A DNA stretch of 64,000 nucleotides, taken from positions 597,501 to 661,500 of the forward strand of contig CALZFC010000097.1 in assembly GCA_945643635.1 (NCBI GenBank), given 5' to 3'. This DNA comes from Allodiplogaster sudhausi (lineage: Eukaryota > Nematoda > Chromadorea > Rhabditida > Diplogasteridae). Shown piece after piece: positions 1-14,600 of the stretch. Numbering within the stretch: the first letter of the stretch is position 1; every line of letters starts with the position of its first letter. A model generated the notes under the pieces. The model saw nothing but the letters and a program-made list of their open reading frames with translations. It was not told the DNA's origin and searched no databases. The position numbers and the translations under genes were made by a program.

Positions 1-2
1 AG

Positions 3-670
3 GCAGAAGCCACGCCCACCCGTCCACGAACGTCTGCTGCTGCCATGGCAGCAACAACAACAACAACTCCAGATGACAAGAGCTTCCTGCTCGATAAGCT
101 GCTACATGGCTATGGTTAGCGACTATATAGTCTTGCCTGTATTTTAAGCTAATATAATTTTGTTTAAAAATTTTTTTTACTAATTAGAAAGTTTATTATT
201 TTCTATGACCAGAAAATTACTTTAAATATGAATATGTTTTCCCATAAAAAGAAAAAAGATGTTAAAGGTATGTAAAGCGTGCTTTAAGACTGAAATAATA
301 AAATGATTATTAATGTCTCCAGGAGCCCGCCCGGCAACAGCGGCAGCCTCAGCAGCATCGTCTTCCGCGTTTCAATCGGCAGGAGGACCAACCGCCCGCC
401 ACGCGCCACCGCAGTCAATGTCACGCGCGCCCTCTTCCGTGCGAGACACGGACAACCTCTCGGATGCGGGCACGTACATTGTTGGTCAGTGGAGAGGGGG
501 CCTTTGAAGTCCTTCTAGATTATGATGCTCTTTCACTCTCTACTTTTAGAATCTTATGGAGACGGTTTATATGTTTTCCTTGCTTGAGTAGTTCGTTCCT
601 TTTTTCCACGTTCTTAGTAACACTCATTCGCTCATCTCAGTCTCTCTCTCTCTCATTCCTTCTCGCGTTC

Positions 671-711
<41 letters not shown>

Positions 712-3700
712 TGATCTCTCCCATCTTAATTTCTGACATTTGCCACTTTCTCGGTCTCTTTCTCTAATTTAGTTTGTATAAACAATAGGCAAAACTTTAT
801 TTATTTACCTACTGTATATTACCTGTTATCGTATACCATTTGAGAGCATTACGGAGTGCTCTTTGGTTTTGCTGCCAGTGATCATATTAAAGTAATTGTA
901 CACTATGGGGAGATGATTTTCGCCAAGTATGCTATCCTTTGTTCCCTTATCGTCTTTCTCGCTCCTTCTTACTCACTCTCTCACTCTCCCACTCTCTCTC
1001 CCTCTCTCTTTCTCTCTTTCTCTCTCTCTTTCTCTCTCTCCCTCTCTCTTTATTTCTCAACTTGGTTTCTTCAGAAGAGACGGACGCGACGAAGACGGCC
1101 CGTTCTGCGATGATCACATCGCAGATTGTGGAGCGTGACTCTGACTCCTCTTCAACTGCATCGTCAGTATTTAATTGTCTTTCATAGTTAGACAAAACAT
1201 ATTAATAGTAAGGTTATTTTATATGGCACAACAAGTAATATAAGTATCTAACTACCTTGGTCATTTTCAATGTAAGAATAAATAATTGTAAAAATAGAAA
1301 TAGCATCGAAATGTTTTCCGTGTGCATTGAAGGTCTTCTCGCTCTGCTTCACCGACTCCAGCGGCCACGGCAACCACTTCCACCTCAGCGATGAAATCGC
1401 CCGTCATGGACGACAACAAGAGGGCGCTCCTGCAGCGACTCATGGAGCTGAAGGCGAGCACGCCAGGTTTGAGAGATATTTTCGATCACTTTTTATTTTT
1501 ATTTCGATTTTATTTCTTATATTAATAGTATTATTTTGTATAGATATTATATTTATATCAGTTTTAAGATGCAAATTGAAAAAAAATATTGGATTCGAAT
1601 TGTTTGAAAATTTGTGAAATAAGGATGACCATTTTTGAGCATTATTTGCGTATTAAAAAAAAAACTATTGTAGTATAATATAGTTTGTATTCCAGCCTCT
1701 GACCCCGCGGCAACGTCTCCTCGTTCTGGCGCCAGCGGAAGCAGCAGTGGCGGCGGTCTGCCGTCACCGAAAGCACGCCAGTCCCTGATGACGTCATCGA
1801 CGAACCGGTCTGTGTTCGGGCAAGCAGCCACGTCAGCAGGGCTGATGTCGGCAAGGCCGGCCACTGCCTCCTCCACTGCTTCCTCTAACCACCATCACAA
1901 CCCTGGAACCCCTGCGATGCCATCCACCTCTGCCACTTCTACCACGGCTAACAATGCGTTCAGGTTTTGAATCCTATGACTCACACTTGACTCTCTCTCT
2001 CTCTCACTCTCTCTCGCTCTCTTTCTCTCTCTTTCTCTCTTTCTCTCTTACTCTATATCTCTCTTTCTCTCTCACTCTATATCTCTCTTTCTCTCTCACT
2101 CTATCTCTATCTCTCTTTCTCTCTCACTCTATCTCTCTCTTTCTCTCTTACTCTATCTCTCTCTTTCTCTCTCTCACTCACTCGCCTCACCTCTACTTCT
2201 TCTATCTATTCTCTGTCATTCCCTCTACCACGTTCAACACTCTCTTCTATCTCTGCTCTTCTCCACCATTCACAGTTTATGGATCTCGAATGTAAGCACA
2301 CATAACTAATTGTAGGCACCCAGTGTGCTTGTTTTTACCACTCTGCGGGAAATTAAGTTGTTGATTTTTTTAGGGTAAGAAAAACTAAATTGATTTTCGG
2401 CCTTAAACTGGAGATTTCATCAGTTTCACTTATTTTTTTTTTCTCTCCACTTCTGTTCTCTTCAGGAAGGCGAAATGTCGCTGTCAGAGTGAAACGTAAG
2501 ATAAAAACCGAGTTGTGTGTGATAAGAATTTTATAGTCTAGAAGAAGTACGGTATCTTGTTGTTGTTGTCTTTTTCTCTCTCGGTAATTTCTTAAATTGA
2601 AAGTGATCAATGTACTAAGTGTGAGATGAGAGTTCCGCGCTTTCCTTAGTTTTCTCTCTGTTCGCTTTCATCACTAACGCGTTTGCTAAAGCATTTAAGT
2701 TTATTTTATTTTAAAAGAGTATCTTATTATTTGTGAGGGATGAGAGAGAATCCGGTTCAAGTCTATCAATAATTTTGTATACTTATATTTCACTGGCTCG
2801 GGCAAAATTTTTAATATTTTGTTTTATGTTTACATCTCGGTATTGGCCTTCAGTCTGGATTCCTAAACAAAAATAGCAAAATAGAAATTCAAATTGATTT
2901 GCTAAAACAGAGGATATTGTTAGTTTGTAGCTTCTATTTGACAATAATGTACCAAATTAGTTAGTCTAGAACTTTCTAGAAGCACGATAATTCTATTAAT
3001 CTGTGACATAAATTAACTGTGCCATTAATCTCTGCATGGTTAGCATGGACTGGCTGGCATGAAAGTGTCTATTCGGAATGCGCCACTCATACTCTATCTT
3101 TATTTTCTCTCTCTTTCTCCTTCTCTCTCTCTCTCTCTTTCTCTTTCTCTATTGCATGTTTGTAACTTCTTGAGAAACTATGAAATTGTTGTCATTGAAC
3201 GAAAATTGTCCTTTCATCTCTCTGTCTTGCAATCAGTCAGTGTATCTTGTGTGGGGGATGAGATGTGTGCTAAATTTGCCCTGCAAAAGATTTTTCCCGC
3301 CGAAAACATTTTTAAACCGTATTTTCTCTCACTCTCTTTCGCCGTTTGTAGTGCTCGACTTATACTTCTGTGCACATCTCATGCCCGCCTCTTGCTCGTT
3401 TCTTGCTTGAGCAGAGTCAACCATGACCTTCCGACTACATTGTGCAGAGTGGTGACAACAAGAATGTTTTGGCGGCAAATTTAAATTTCAAATTATTGAT
3501 TTCCAGGCGCGGTGATGGCGGCCGATTCTCGATGAGATCTGCTGCCGGCGGTGGAGGCGTGGCTCAACCTCCCGGTGGCGCCAGTCCGCAGCACGCGCCC
3601 AAGCAGCAGAGACCGCCATTCAAGGTCGGCGGAGCGCGGCCAGTGGTTAGTACATCTCTCTTTCTTTCTCTCTCTCGCTCTCTCTCCTTTTTATCTCTCT

Positions 3701-4198
3701 CTTTCTTGATCTCTTTCTCTCTCTCCTTCTCTCTCTCTGCATCTGTATATCTCTCGCTCGCCGTCCATATGTCGCGTTCACGATCTCTGTCCTGTCTCTC
3801 TCTCTCTCTCATTTTCCCCCCAACCTTTTCCCTCTTCCAGCCCTCTTCCGTGGCTGCTGCCGCTCAGCGCGAGCACGAGATGACAGCGTGGCTCCGACGC
3901 AAGGACTACAATCCGATGCGCGCTGCAGCCGAAGCGAAGAAGGCCGCGCAGCTCAAGGCCAGGTCAGAGCAGAGAAAGTGTGCAAAAGAAAAGCCGACAA
4001 TTCTAGGGTGCTAGCTTTTCTTCTTATCTCCCTATTCTGCTAGCTCATTTATATGCGCGAGGCTTTTGCTGGCTCCATTGGTGTGACATTGCACACACCA
4101 TGCGATAAAAAAAAAATTTTGGGCCTCTTTTTCTTGCCGTTTCTCTTTATATCCATCTTGTCCCTTTCTTTCTCTTTCTCACTCTCTCTCTATCACTA

Positions 4199-4236
<38 letters not shown>

Positions 4237-6616
4237 CTACTTCCTGCCGCTCTTTCAGCTGTAGTAGCACGAGTGAGGCCTCAGACGGAGAAGGACGGTT
4301 TGTGATTGTATGTTGTGGTGATCGTGAAGTTGTTTGTTGTCGCCAATCCGAGATAGAGCGAAGGAGAAATAGATGAGAGAACAAAGCAACATTACGCACA
4401 ACTTATTTTTTTCAAGTTTATTTCCTACGATACACGGTCTATGATGAATCAGCGGAGTTCTGAAGTTGCGCGTCCTTATGTCAAAGAGCTTTGACAGAAA
4501 ACCACATGTCTCATCAAATAAAAACTTTTTCATTCCGCAAGTTAAAGTTTTTTTAATCGGGCACATTTTTATTTAATCCATTATTCTATATCGTGCAAGA
4601 GAATTAAATTTTTAAAAATGTATTCATATGGTAAATTGAATTTAAACAATAGATTTTCTAAAATAAAAATTGAAAAAAAAATCTCTGTGGCAGGGGTGAC
4701 CAGTTCACGTCGAACCGTTCCATCTCCTTCCACGTTGGCCCAGCGGCTGGACCAGTGAAGAAGGTTAGCAGTGTTTTAATGGTTTTATTTCAAATTGAGC
4801 ATCTTGGATACTTGGAGAGAGACTTATTTCTTTTTTATAATCCTTCACGAGTTCACTCGACCGCTTTCATAATCTCGTTCTCTCTTTCCTTTTTTTTCTC
4901 ACTCTCTCTCCTTCCCCTTACTCTCTCTCTCTCTTTTCCCTCTCTCTCTCAGTTCCTCTGTGTCTCTCGTACTCTCTCTCTCTGTTTCTCTCGTTCTCTC
5001 TCTCTGTCTCTCTCTCTCGCTCTCTCTCTCTCTTCCAGCTCGGCTTCCCTGGCAGTGAGCTCTCCCGCAACAAGTCGAGCGAGTCGCTGACAGCCGGCGA
5101 GGGCGGCGCCACGGACGCAGCGGCGAGCCACGCGAGTCAGCGAGTCATCGCAGAGTACTCGAGGGGAGTCGTCGATGACATCAGCAAGCTCACCAAGCAG
5201 CACTCAAGGACCAAGAATCAGAAGGTGAGAGAGAGAGGGGGGGAGGGAGAGAGAGAGTGAGAGAGAGGGGAGGGAGAGAGAGAGAGTGAGAGAGAGAGAG
5301 GGGGAGGGAGAGAGAGCTCATCCAAATTCAGGAGATGAGCGGCCTCGCCAAGGCGGTCGACATCCTCTCGAATAAGTGCAAGAAGAGCATCGAGTTGATC
5401 AGGTAAGGGATCATCTATTATCTTTGAACACTTTTTTTAAATTCGTACATGTTATTTACATATTAATCTTTTTTAATCAATTTATTTATTTATTTATCTC
5501 CACCATAACAGAAGAGCTCGTAAAATCGGAATGTTCGATTTGCTTGTTCTCATATTGGGCTAATTCATTTGCAAACCACCGGGTTGCATTATATCCTGTT
5601 AGAATGCCTTTTTAAAAATATTTTCGCCGGATGCCTATATTTACAATTACATTTTTGTTAGCGTTATTTTAAATAATTCTGTGGTATACAAATTAATTGG
5701 CTAATTATGTAAATAACCAATTTAAAAAAGAATGGCGTAAACACGTTCAGGGCGCAGAACAAGGGCTGCCTCTCCGTGTCAGTGGAGGATCTCCTGTCGA
5801 CTGCGGTCGAGCCACCAAAGGACGACGAGAGTCTGACGGACCAGCTCGACCGCCTCTCGCAGGCATTCGACGCTGTCCAGAGATACCTGGAACAGGTTGG
5901 GTTTTTTGTTTTTATTTGTTTTCTTTTGCTGTTTAATTGTTTTCCAGTGAAATTGAAGATCAATTTCATCATTAGTAAACAATAAAATATAGAAAGCTAG
6001 GAGGCTAATTTGCGCTAGGAATGTAGTCAAGTTGCAAAAATTATTTTTCTTATTAATTATTTAAAATAAAGCATTACTGTAAGACAGGCTAACTCCTTCT
6101 TGTGTTTTCCAGTACTCGCTGGAGGAGAAGGACTTCTCGGACGATGACGACGACGAAGACAGCTACATGGGCGGAGGAGCAGGCAGACGAGGCGGAAGTG
6201 CACGCACCGCACTCGGCGGTGGCGGCGGTGGCGGATCGATGGTGTCCGCCTTCGAGAGACGGTAGAGTTAATTAATTAATTATTTGATTAATTTTTAATT
6301 TTTTCTAAAGTTTATCAATTAAAAACTCCTCTGTGAAAGGGAAATGGGATTTTTTTTATTAATTTTATTTTTTTAATTGTGTGCTATTCAAGGAAAGAAA
6401 GGAGTAAATTAAGAAAGTAAAAAATAAAATTAAATATAATAATTTCCCAGCTCCGGCCGGGCATCTGGCGGCGGTGTCGCAAGCAGCCGCGCAGCTTCGA
6501 TGGCAATGGGACCATCATCAGCCGCATCGCGACCGCAACGCACGACTGCGTATCGCGCGCGAGTCCTCGCGCAGAATAGAAGTCCGTCCAGTGGAAGACC
6601 GGCCAAGAATAATTAG
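3..6616 (+). CDS. CEP170-like protein, 3' part (13 exons seen, at least 603 residues)
   Basis: Likely a microtubule- or centrosome-associated protein of the CEP170 family. Exons: 3-114, 323-484, 1075-1162, 1333-1466, 1696-1963, 3507-3645, 3841-3962, 4694-4763, 5039-5224, 5332-5402, 5751-5895, 6113-6261, 6451-6616; all intron phases agree and the stop is TAG at 6614. The 5' end, where CEP170 carries an FHA domain, lies outside the window. The protein is low-complexity (Ser/Ala/Thr/Gly-rich). The family clue is the acidic motif DNLSDAGTYIVEE across exons 2-3, resembling a short SDAGTYTIE-type motif I remember from CEP170 proteins. A basic helical stretch (REHEMTAWLRRKDYNP) follows in exon 7. 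A likely alpha-helical C-terminal part (DISKLTKQHS to FDAVQRYLEQ) precedes an acidic run (DDDDDED) and a basic Ser/Arg tail. The gene structure is solid; the family name rests on short motifs and is moderate. Confidence 0.5.
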
Positions 6617-8558
6617 TAGGTGATAACGTCATCATCTAACATGCACTGGAAGAGTGTACGGTATCCTCCAATCTATAGAGTACTGTATCCTGGCGAAATA
6701 TTGATCTTTATCAATTAATGTTTTACATCTTTAATCACCGTGCTAACATTAGCTAGTATATTATTGTTTCTTTAGCTGAACCCGCCTTGATGCTTACTGG
6801 CTGAATCTTATACAGGGTCCCAAGCTCATATTGCGCGTTCGTCAAGCTGTCGTGATAATTGTCATTCTTTTATGTGCACTTTCCTCTTTATCTCTCTCTC
6901 TCCCTCTCTCTCTCTCTCTGCCTCTGTTTCTCTGTTGCTCTCTCTATGTATCTCTCTCTCTCTACCTTTCTCTCTGTCTCTCTCTCTCCTTTTCTCTCGT
7001 CTTATCTCTAACACGACGCTCACTTCCTCTTGCACAGCTTCTCTGATGATTCGCTCTCGCTCTCAATCAGATCTTTGCTCCTTTATCTGAAACTCGGCTC
7101 ACTTTTCATTTCTTCTTCCACCCAACCAGTATTACAATAACTCGAATGCAAAAAAAGAATATTTCTCGAACTAACCTAATAAGTTTGGACAAGAGAGTTT
7201 GTATCATCAAATCGTTTAATTTTTGCACTAGTTCCGGGTAAATGTCCAGTGTGTGCAAATAGCGCGCTTATTATGTTGTATTTTCTTTTTTCCTCCTTAA
7301 AATATATTTATACATTTCCATATTAAATTGCTAACTCGAATTTTAAGATATTCGAATGTCTTTGTCTAACTATGGCCCTTGTATAATTACCGAAGCGAAT
7401 TATCGTAGAGTAATTTTTTTTTGTTCAGAGTAATGTTAATATCCTTGTGAATGGCTATTTAGACTTCTAGTCAATTACTCTGTAATTTAGCATCAATAAA
7501 TGGCTACATTTAAATATGCGGAAAACACAGCATTAATTATTACACTGAGAAAAGTGCATTCACAATAATATGAAACAGATGAGTGGAGAACAGATTTTCT
7601 CGTAATTATTCCCCCACCTTGCTCTCTTCCTCTTACTGGACTTCTCCGAATCCTACCATGGCAGTGAGATCGCGGCCAGGTTGCCCAGGTCACCAAAGAA
7701 ATTGAAAGATTTCAAATTAATAAATGAAACTTTTTAAAGTTCTCAAGGATCAAACGAAAATGGCTTGCACAGCAATTGACTACATCTGGTGATTGGTGTC
7801 TATTAGTTTCCGGCACTGCAGAAGCCGATTAGCGCTTTTGATTTATTTATTTTAAGACCTTTATTTTGAAAATTAATGTGAATGTATGTACATCGGGCGC
7901 TGAGTCAATAGTTGAGTCAGCAGCTTGCAGCACAGTTGTTTATGCTATTTCACTGCCCGCCTATCATTCTGTTTATATCGACCCCTACCCTCTGGCACTT
8001 AAGATAAGGGACTTCTGCTTTCATCCCCTACCTCTCTGTCGCATCACTATCTCTCTCTCTCTCCCTCTCTCTCTCTCTCTCTCCTTATCTCTTTCCATAT
8101 CTCTATCTGTCACCTCTGTCTCTCTCCTTCTCTCTATCTCTCTCTTCTCTCGCTTTTTCTCTTCTTTCTTTTGACACTTTTACTACTTTCATATTTCCTC
8201 TGTTAAATATTCAATTTCTCTCGCTTTAGCTCTTCCCAGCGAAAAAAAAACATGTGGCAACAGAATGAGTAATGCTTAGTTGTCTTCATGTTCTTTTATC
8301 GAGCGATTTCACAGCCATCACAATTTTTGCGTTCTCCTTGGCGTTTATAGCAAATTTGCACTCAATTCCCGACCAATTCTCAACTTATAAAATGAAAGGT
8401 ATTTGGTGCCATTTAGTAGCTGCTTTCTCTAAGTATCTTGGCTGCCAAATGCCATTGGCAATATGTCATTTATGTGCTGCATCGACACGAGCAGATCCAT
8501 TGCTGATTTGAATACTTTGTCGGTCGGTCAGTTCGTGAGAAGATCTGCTCAGTGAGAG
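6617..8558. other. Intergenic region between CEP170-like gene and lipase
   Basis: I see no supportable gene here. It contains two pyrimidine microsatellites of the CT type (about 6890-7015 and 8040-8170) and otherwise AT-rich sequence. Possible polyadenylation signals of the AATAAA type occur near 7496. Short open frames over the CT tracts are low-complexity artefacts. Confidence 0.6.
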
Positions 8559-8849
8559 ATGAAGCTCCTCCATCTTCTCCTTCCTCTGCTTCTCCCATAT
8601 GTACGCGCCGGTCTTCCAGAAGAGGACATGGATACGGCAAGAGTGTTTTCTTTCTTCTTCCAAACCTAAGTTTTCATTCACTTTTATGTACTATATTCAA
8701 ATAATTTCTCTAATATCTAGAGTTGTGCCTTTCTTATTACACAGGTACCCATGATTAATCGTTTTCATTTCATGATGTTTTTTTCCCGTCTCGAAGCGTT
8801 TCATTCACTGTACTTGACGCAGCCGAGAGGACAAAAGAAAGGAAGCACC

Positions 8850-8894
<45 letters not shown>

Positions 8895-8964
8895 AGCGAG
8901 TGAGAGAGACCAGGACCGACAGAGATAGATAAGAGGAGATACTACAGAGAGGGATAGAAGAGGC

Positions 8965-9014
<50 letters not shown>

Positions 9015-11243
9015 CAACATTGATTACGAGAGACTGAGGTGAGAGAGAGAGAAAGAAGTGAAAGTGAACGAAGAGAGAGACTTCATAGGAATGAACCACT
9101 AAATGATTTTCCCATGCCAAACATGACAATTCATGCATGATCTACAGGTGCAACTCGTCGCCCTACATGGCTATCCGGTGCAGACGATTGCCGTAACGAC
9201 GGCTGACGGCTACGACCTCGCCATTCACCGTATTCCATTCGGCAGAAATGGTGTGCACACTAAAATAACAATATTTATGACATCGTTATATAAAAATTCT
9301 AGTAATCTTATTAGTCTATTTTTTCTTTATTAACATTCCAGAATTTTCTGGAAAAAAGAATAATATATGATGCAAAATTTGCTTAAGACAGCGCACACAC
9401 CCGTCAAAATCGCCCTGCCATCTTCCTACAACATGGACTGCTTGCTTCGAGTGCAGACTGGGTCATCAATCTGCCGCATCAGAGTCTGGGTGGGGAATTC
9501 GCTTCGGGACCCGGCCTCAATTTGAATTTCCCGCGTTGCTATGTTAATTTATTATTCAGGCTTTCTTCTCGCCGACGCCGGCTTCGATGTCTTCATGGGC
9601 AACGTGCGCGGGAATGTCTACTCGCGTGAAATGACGAATAAGACGCGGGCGGGCAAGAATTGTACTGGAGCTTCTCGTCAGTCTCTGTCTATTACTTCTA
9701 TTAATTATAAGAAATTAATTATGTAAAATATTTTTTCGCACTCTTACTGTCAGACGAACGCGCGGCAATTCAAAGTAGCATTATTAATTTGTAGTTGGGA
9801 TCAGATGGCTCGATTCGACCTGCCAGCGATGCTGGAGAAAGCGCTCGCTGTCAGTGGCCAGTCCTCGCTCTATTACGTCGGCTACTCGCAGGTATGACAG
9901 AATTAATTCAATTGTATATTTTTATTCTTATTATTTTTATTTTTATATTTTCAAACTTTAATTTCACATATTTTCTTCAAGGCACGACGACTATTTTCGC
10001 GCTGTTGTCTGAGAGCCCCGAATACAGTGCAAAGGTTAATTCCCATTCTGGATTCCTCTCTAAATTCCCATTCTTTTAAATAAATAAAATGTTATCTTCC
10101 CTAAGCGAATGCCCTATACTTGTTGAAAAATAAGCATATCATAGAAGAAATATAAATGTAAAATTAGATTGAATTGTCCTATTCGTTTTTTCCACCAATG
10201 ACAATCTTATCAGATCCGCAAGTTCTTCGCTCTCGCGCCCGTGGGCAGCGTCGGAAATATGAAAGGGGCAATCAGCTTCATCGGCAAGCACTTTCTGCCC
10301 GAAATCGAGGTTGCTCTCGAGCCGCTCTCTCTCTCTCTCACTCTCTCTCGCTCTCTCCTTACTCTCTCTCTCTGTCTCTCTCTCTCTCTCTTTCTTTCTT
10401 TCCTAGTTCTTCGAGCGTGAAGTGGGCGACGAGGAGTTCCTGCCGTCGTCCTTCTTCCAGCGACTGATGGCCAAGGCCCTCTGCGGCATCTTCGCCTTCA
10501 CCAATCCACTCTGCAGCAACGTGCTCTTCCAGGCAAGAATGCATCATAGATAGAAGAATGATATGACGTAACATTAATGTTACTTGTGACGCAACATTAC
10601 TAGCCATCAATTAGTTGTTTGATGAAGTGGAACATGCTTGACAATGCTCCCTTTTCCAGATGGTAGGTCCGAATACGAAGCAGCTGAATCAAGTTGGCAT
10701 AATACTAGCTTTTTTCTCTTGTTTTTTTTAATTAAAAAGAACATATTAAAATAAAATAATCGCTAAATCTATGTAATTTTTATAAGATTTTTTAAGAATT
10801 CTATTATTCAATCTACTACTAAAGAAAATTACCTCCCCTCCCAGACACGACTGCTCGTCTATCTCTCTCATCTTCCAGCGGGCACCTCCACACAGAACAT
10901 TGTGCACTGGGCCCAGATGGCGGTAGGTGACATTTTATTTCATTTTATTCTTTTTTATTCATAAGAGGAGTACCACAATGAATTTTAGCAACAACTACAA
11001 CAAGACAAATAGTTTTTATTAATAGCGATATTTCCAATATAAAAAAATGATATAAAAACTAAAGGTAAGCGGCCGAACGCAAAAGTACGACTGGATGTCG
11101 CCCGATCTCAACATGGCCCACTATGGAAATGTCAGTGTTTCTGCTTCTTTCTCATGTATTCTTCTCACCCGTTCATAATAGCAAAATGGCAGAAATATTG
11201 GATAAACTGATTGTGAGGTGCAATTGATGACGATGAACATTAG

Positions 11244-11296
<53 letters not shown>

Positions 11297-11411
11297 CTCT
11301 CTCTGTCTCTGTCTCTCTCACTCTCTCTCTCTGTCTCTCTGTCTCTCTCACTCTCTCTCTGTCACTCTCTCTGTCTCTCTCTCTCTGTCTCTCTCTCTGT
11401 CTCTCTCTCTG

Positions 11412-11452
<41 letters not shown>

Positions 11453-11674
11453 GGTCGTTCCTCCAATTCAGGCCACTCCTCCCGAGTACGACTTTAGCCG
11501 TGTGAACGTGCCGACAAGTCTCTACTTTAGCGATGCAGATTGGATGGCCGACTCGCAGGACGTTCAGGTAGTCTCTTTCACGTACAAACATATGTATTAT
11601 ATAGTGATACAATTAATTTGTATGAACTAACATAATATATATTAACATTATAGGCAAATATATTTGTAGAACAA

Positions 11675-14600
11675 TTAGAGTATGTACTTAGAAACGCTTG
11701 TTCAATATTTACTGGGTTTGCGCGGAGCGGCGTGGTGGGCGGTAGAGTTGAGATTTTCGAGTGGGGTTTTTTTAGGATGGAAAATGAATATTGGGGCTAC
11801 GATATGGTATTTGTTTCGGATTTTTGGGATTTGGTTTTGGTGTCGGCGCCGGCGGCCAAAGCTGCAACGTTTTGCCGCCAGGTTGCGCTGGGTTGGCCAC
11901 TTTGAGCGATTGCATCTTTTGAACGGAGAGGAATTGGGGAATGAAAAAAATATGTGTCGATAGCCCATCTCTTAATTATTAAGATTCCTGTTTGGTTTGT
12001 TGATAGTGCCTCAGGCGTGGCCAGGGGGCGTGACCAAAATTTTACCCCCTTTTTTGGCCCTTTTTTGCTCTGTTTTTTCTCACTTTTTCAAAATCTGTAC
12101 CCACGATTTTCTTTGTTTCGACTTATATCATGTAGTTTTTGACGGCGCATCGACTAATCTATTGCCCCCCATGTCCTGAAGTTGCCTAGATCGATAGATA
12201 CAGGGCAAAAACAGGCCGTTCCATTTTGTTAGGAGCAAACGTTTGAAAAATCAATACTCGGTGGCTTGGAACCGGAGCGGGATGAGACTTTCAGAATATT
12301 GAACAGTTTTACAAGAGCTTTCAAATGAGCCTACTCGCGTTTGGCTGGGTTTCCGAAAAAGTGTCCTGAGGGGGCCGTGAAATGTCGAATTTTTGGGAGG
12401 CCATTTCCGCGGCTGTTTCTTCTCGGGGATTGGCGTTATGACAACGTGTTTTAAATCATTCTGTAGCTCTCGAGAAGGCGAACAAATGTCTCATACAAAA
12501 CGTTTTCATATTTTGGCATTTTTGATCTACTTTTGGTCCGAGAATGTTTAGGCCACTTTTTCGACCATAGCTATCACTGACACTTTTTGGGGCATATTTT
12601 TATTCAGATAGAGCCTAAAATTAGCTATCGAATGATAGGTTGGCCGTCTGTATTCGTTCAGGCATATTCGAGATATGAATTATTTTGTGACTTTTTGATA
12701 CATTTTCATCGCACGCAGATTTTCTAACGACCCAGGTTCGGAGTCGCGCGCGGGCAAACCCTTTTGCGCGCTTTTATATGACCCCCAATGCAAAGATTAA
12801 AATGCTAGGACATAGCGCGCACTCCAAGGGAGATAATGGGCAAAGATACTGAAAGCAGGTCCCCCCATAGCTCCGCTAGTTAGAGAATGTACTTAGAAAC
12901 GCTTGATGATTATTCACCGGGGTTGCGCGGAGCGGCGTAGTGGGCGGTGGGAGTGAGATTTTGGAGTGGGGTTTTTTTAGGATGGAAAATGAATATTGGG
13001 GCTACGATAAGGTATGGGTTTGGGATTTTAGGATTTGGTTTTGGGGTCGGCGCCGGCGGTCAAAGTTGGAACTTTTCCGCGCGAGGTTGCGCTGGGTTGG
13101 CCACTTTGAGCGTTTGCATCTTTTGTTTCGGAGAAGATGGGAAGCTGGATAAAATAGTGGCTGATAGAGTATGTCTTCAAGATTAATAGGACACAAATTG
13201 GGCGAATTCCGCCTGAGGGTCTTTCCTGTGGGCGTGGCCAAAGTTTTACCCCGTTTTTTGGCCCTTTTTTGCTCTGTATTTGCTCACTTTCTCAAAATCT
13301 GTACCCGCGATTTTCTTTTTTTCGATATATATCATGTAGTTTTGGACGGCGCATCGACTGATCTATTGCACATGGCCTGAAAGTACCTGGATCGATAGAT
13401 ACGAGGCAAAAACAAGCGGACCCATTTTGTTAGGAGCGAACATTTGAAAAATCAATTCTCGGAGAATTGGGATCGGAGCGAGATGGGACATTCAGAATAT
13501 TGTACAGTTTTACGAGAGCTTTGGAATGAGCCTATTCCCGTTTGGATGGCTTTCCGGGAAAGTACCCTGAGGGGGCCGTGAAATGTCGAATTTTTTGGAG
13601 GCCTTTACCGCTACGGTTTTTTCTCGGATGTTGGAGTTATGGCAACGTGTTATATATCATTCTGTAGCTTTTGAGAAGGCGAACAATTTTCTCATACAAA
13701 AGGTTTTCATAAAACGACGTTTTTGATCTACTTTTGGTCCGAGAATGTTTAGGCCACTTTTTCGACCTTAGCTATCACTGACACTTTTTGGGGCATATTT
13801 TTATTCGAATAGAGCCTAAAATTAGCTATCGAATGATAGGTTGATGGTCGGTATCCGTTGAGGCATATTCGAGATATGAATTATTTTGTGGCTTTTTGGT
13901 GTATTTTCATCGCACACAGATTTTCTTAACGACCCAGGTTCGGAGTCGCGCGCGGGCAAACCCTTTTGCGCGCTTTTCTGTGAACCCTAATCAAACAAAT
14001 CCTATGCTAGGACATAGCCAAGACTCCAAGGGAGATTATGGGCGGAAAATGTGATATCAGGTCCCCCCATAGCTCCGCTAGTTAGAGTGTATACTTAGAA
14101 ACGCTTGTGGTTTATTGACTGGGTTTGCGCGGAGCGGCGTTGTGGGCGGGGGAGTTGAGATTTCCGAGTGCAGTTTTTTTAGGATGGAAAATGAATATTG
14201 TGGCTACGATATGGTTTTGGTTTGGGATTTTTGGGTTTTGGTTTTGGAGTCGGCGCCGGCGGCCAAAGCTGCAACGTTTTGGCGCGAGGTTGCGCTGGGT
14301 TGGCCACTTTGAGCGTTTGTATCTTTTGAACGGAGCGGAGTTGGTGAATGAAAAAAATATGAGTCGATAGCCCATGTCTTAATTATTAAGATTCCTGGTT
14401 GGTTAGTTGATGGTGCCTCAGGGGTGGCCAGGGGGCGTGGCCAAAGTTTTACCCCGATTTTTGGCCCTTTTTTGCTCTGTTTTTTCTCACTTTTTCAAAA
14501 TCTGTACCCGCGATTTTCTTTGTTTCGACATATATCATGTATTTTTTGACGGCGCATCGACTGATCTATTGCTCATCTCCTGAAAGTACCTGGATCGATA

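Noticed and set aside
14112..14375. ~87-residue minus-strand open frames recurring in satellite units (also near 11702, 15315, 18108)
   Set aside because: They recur only because the DNA repeats; other units have the frame broken and no protein features are visible.
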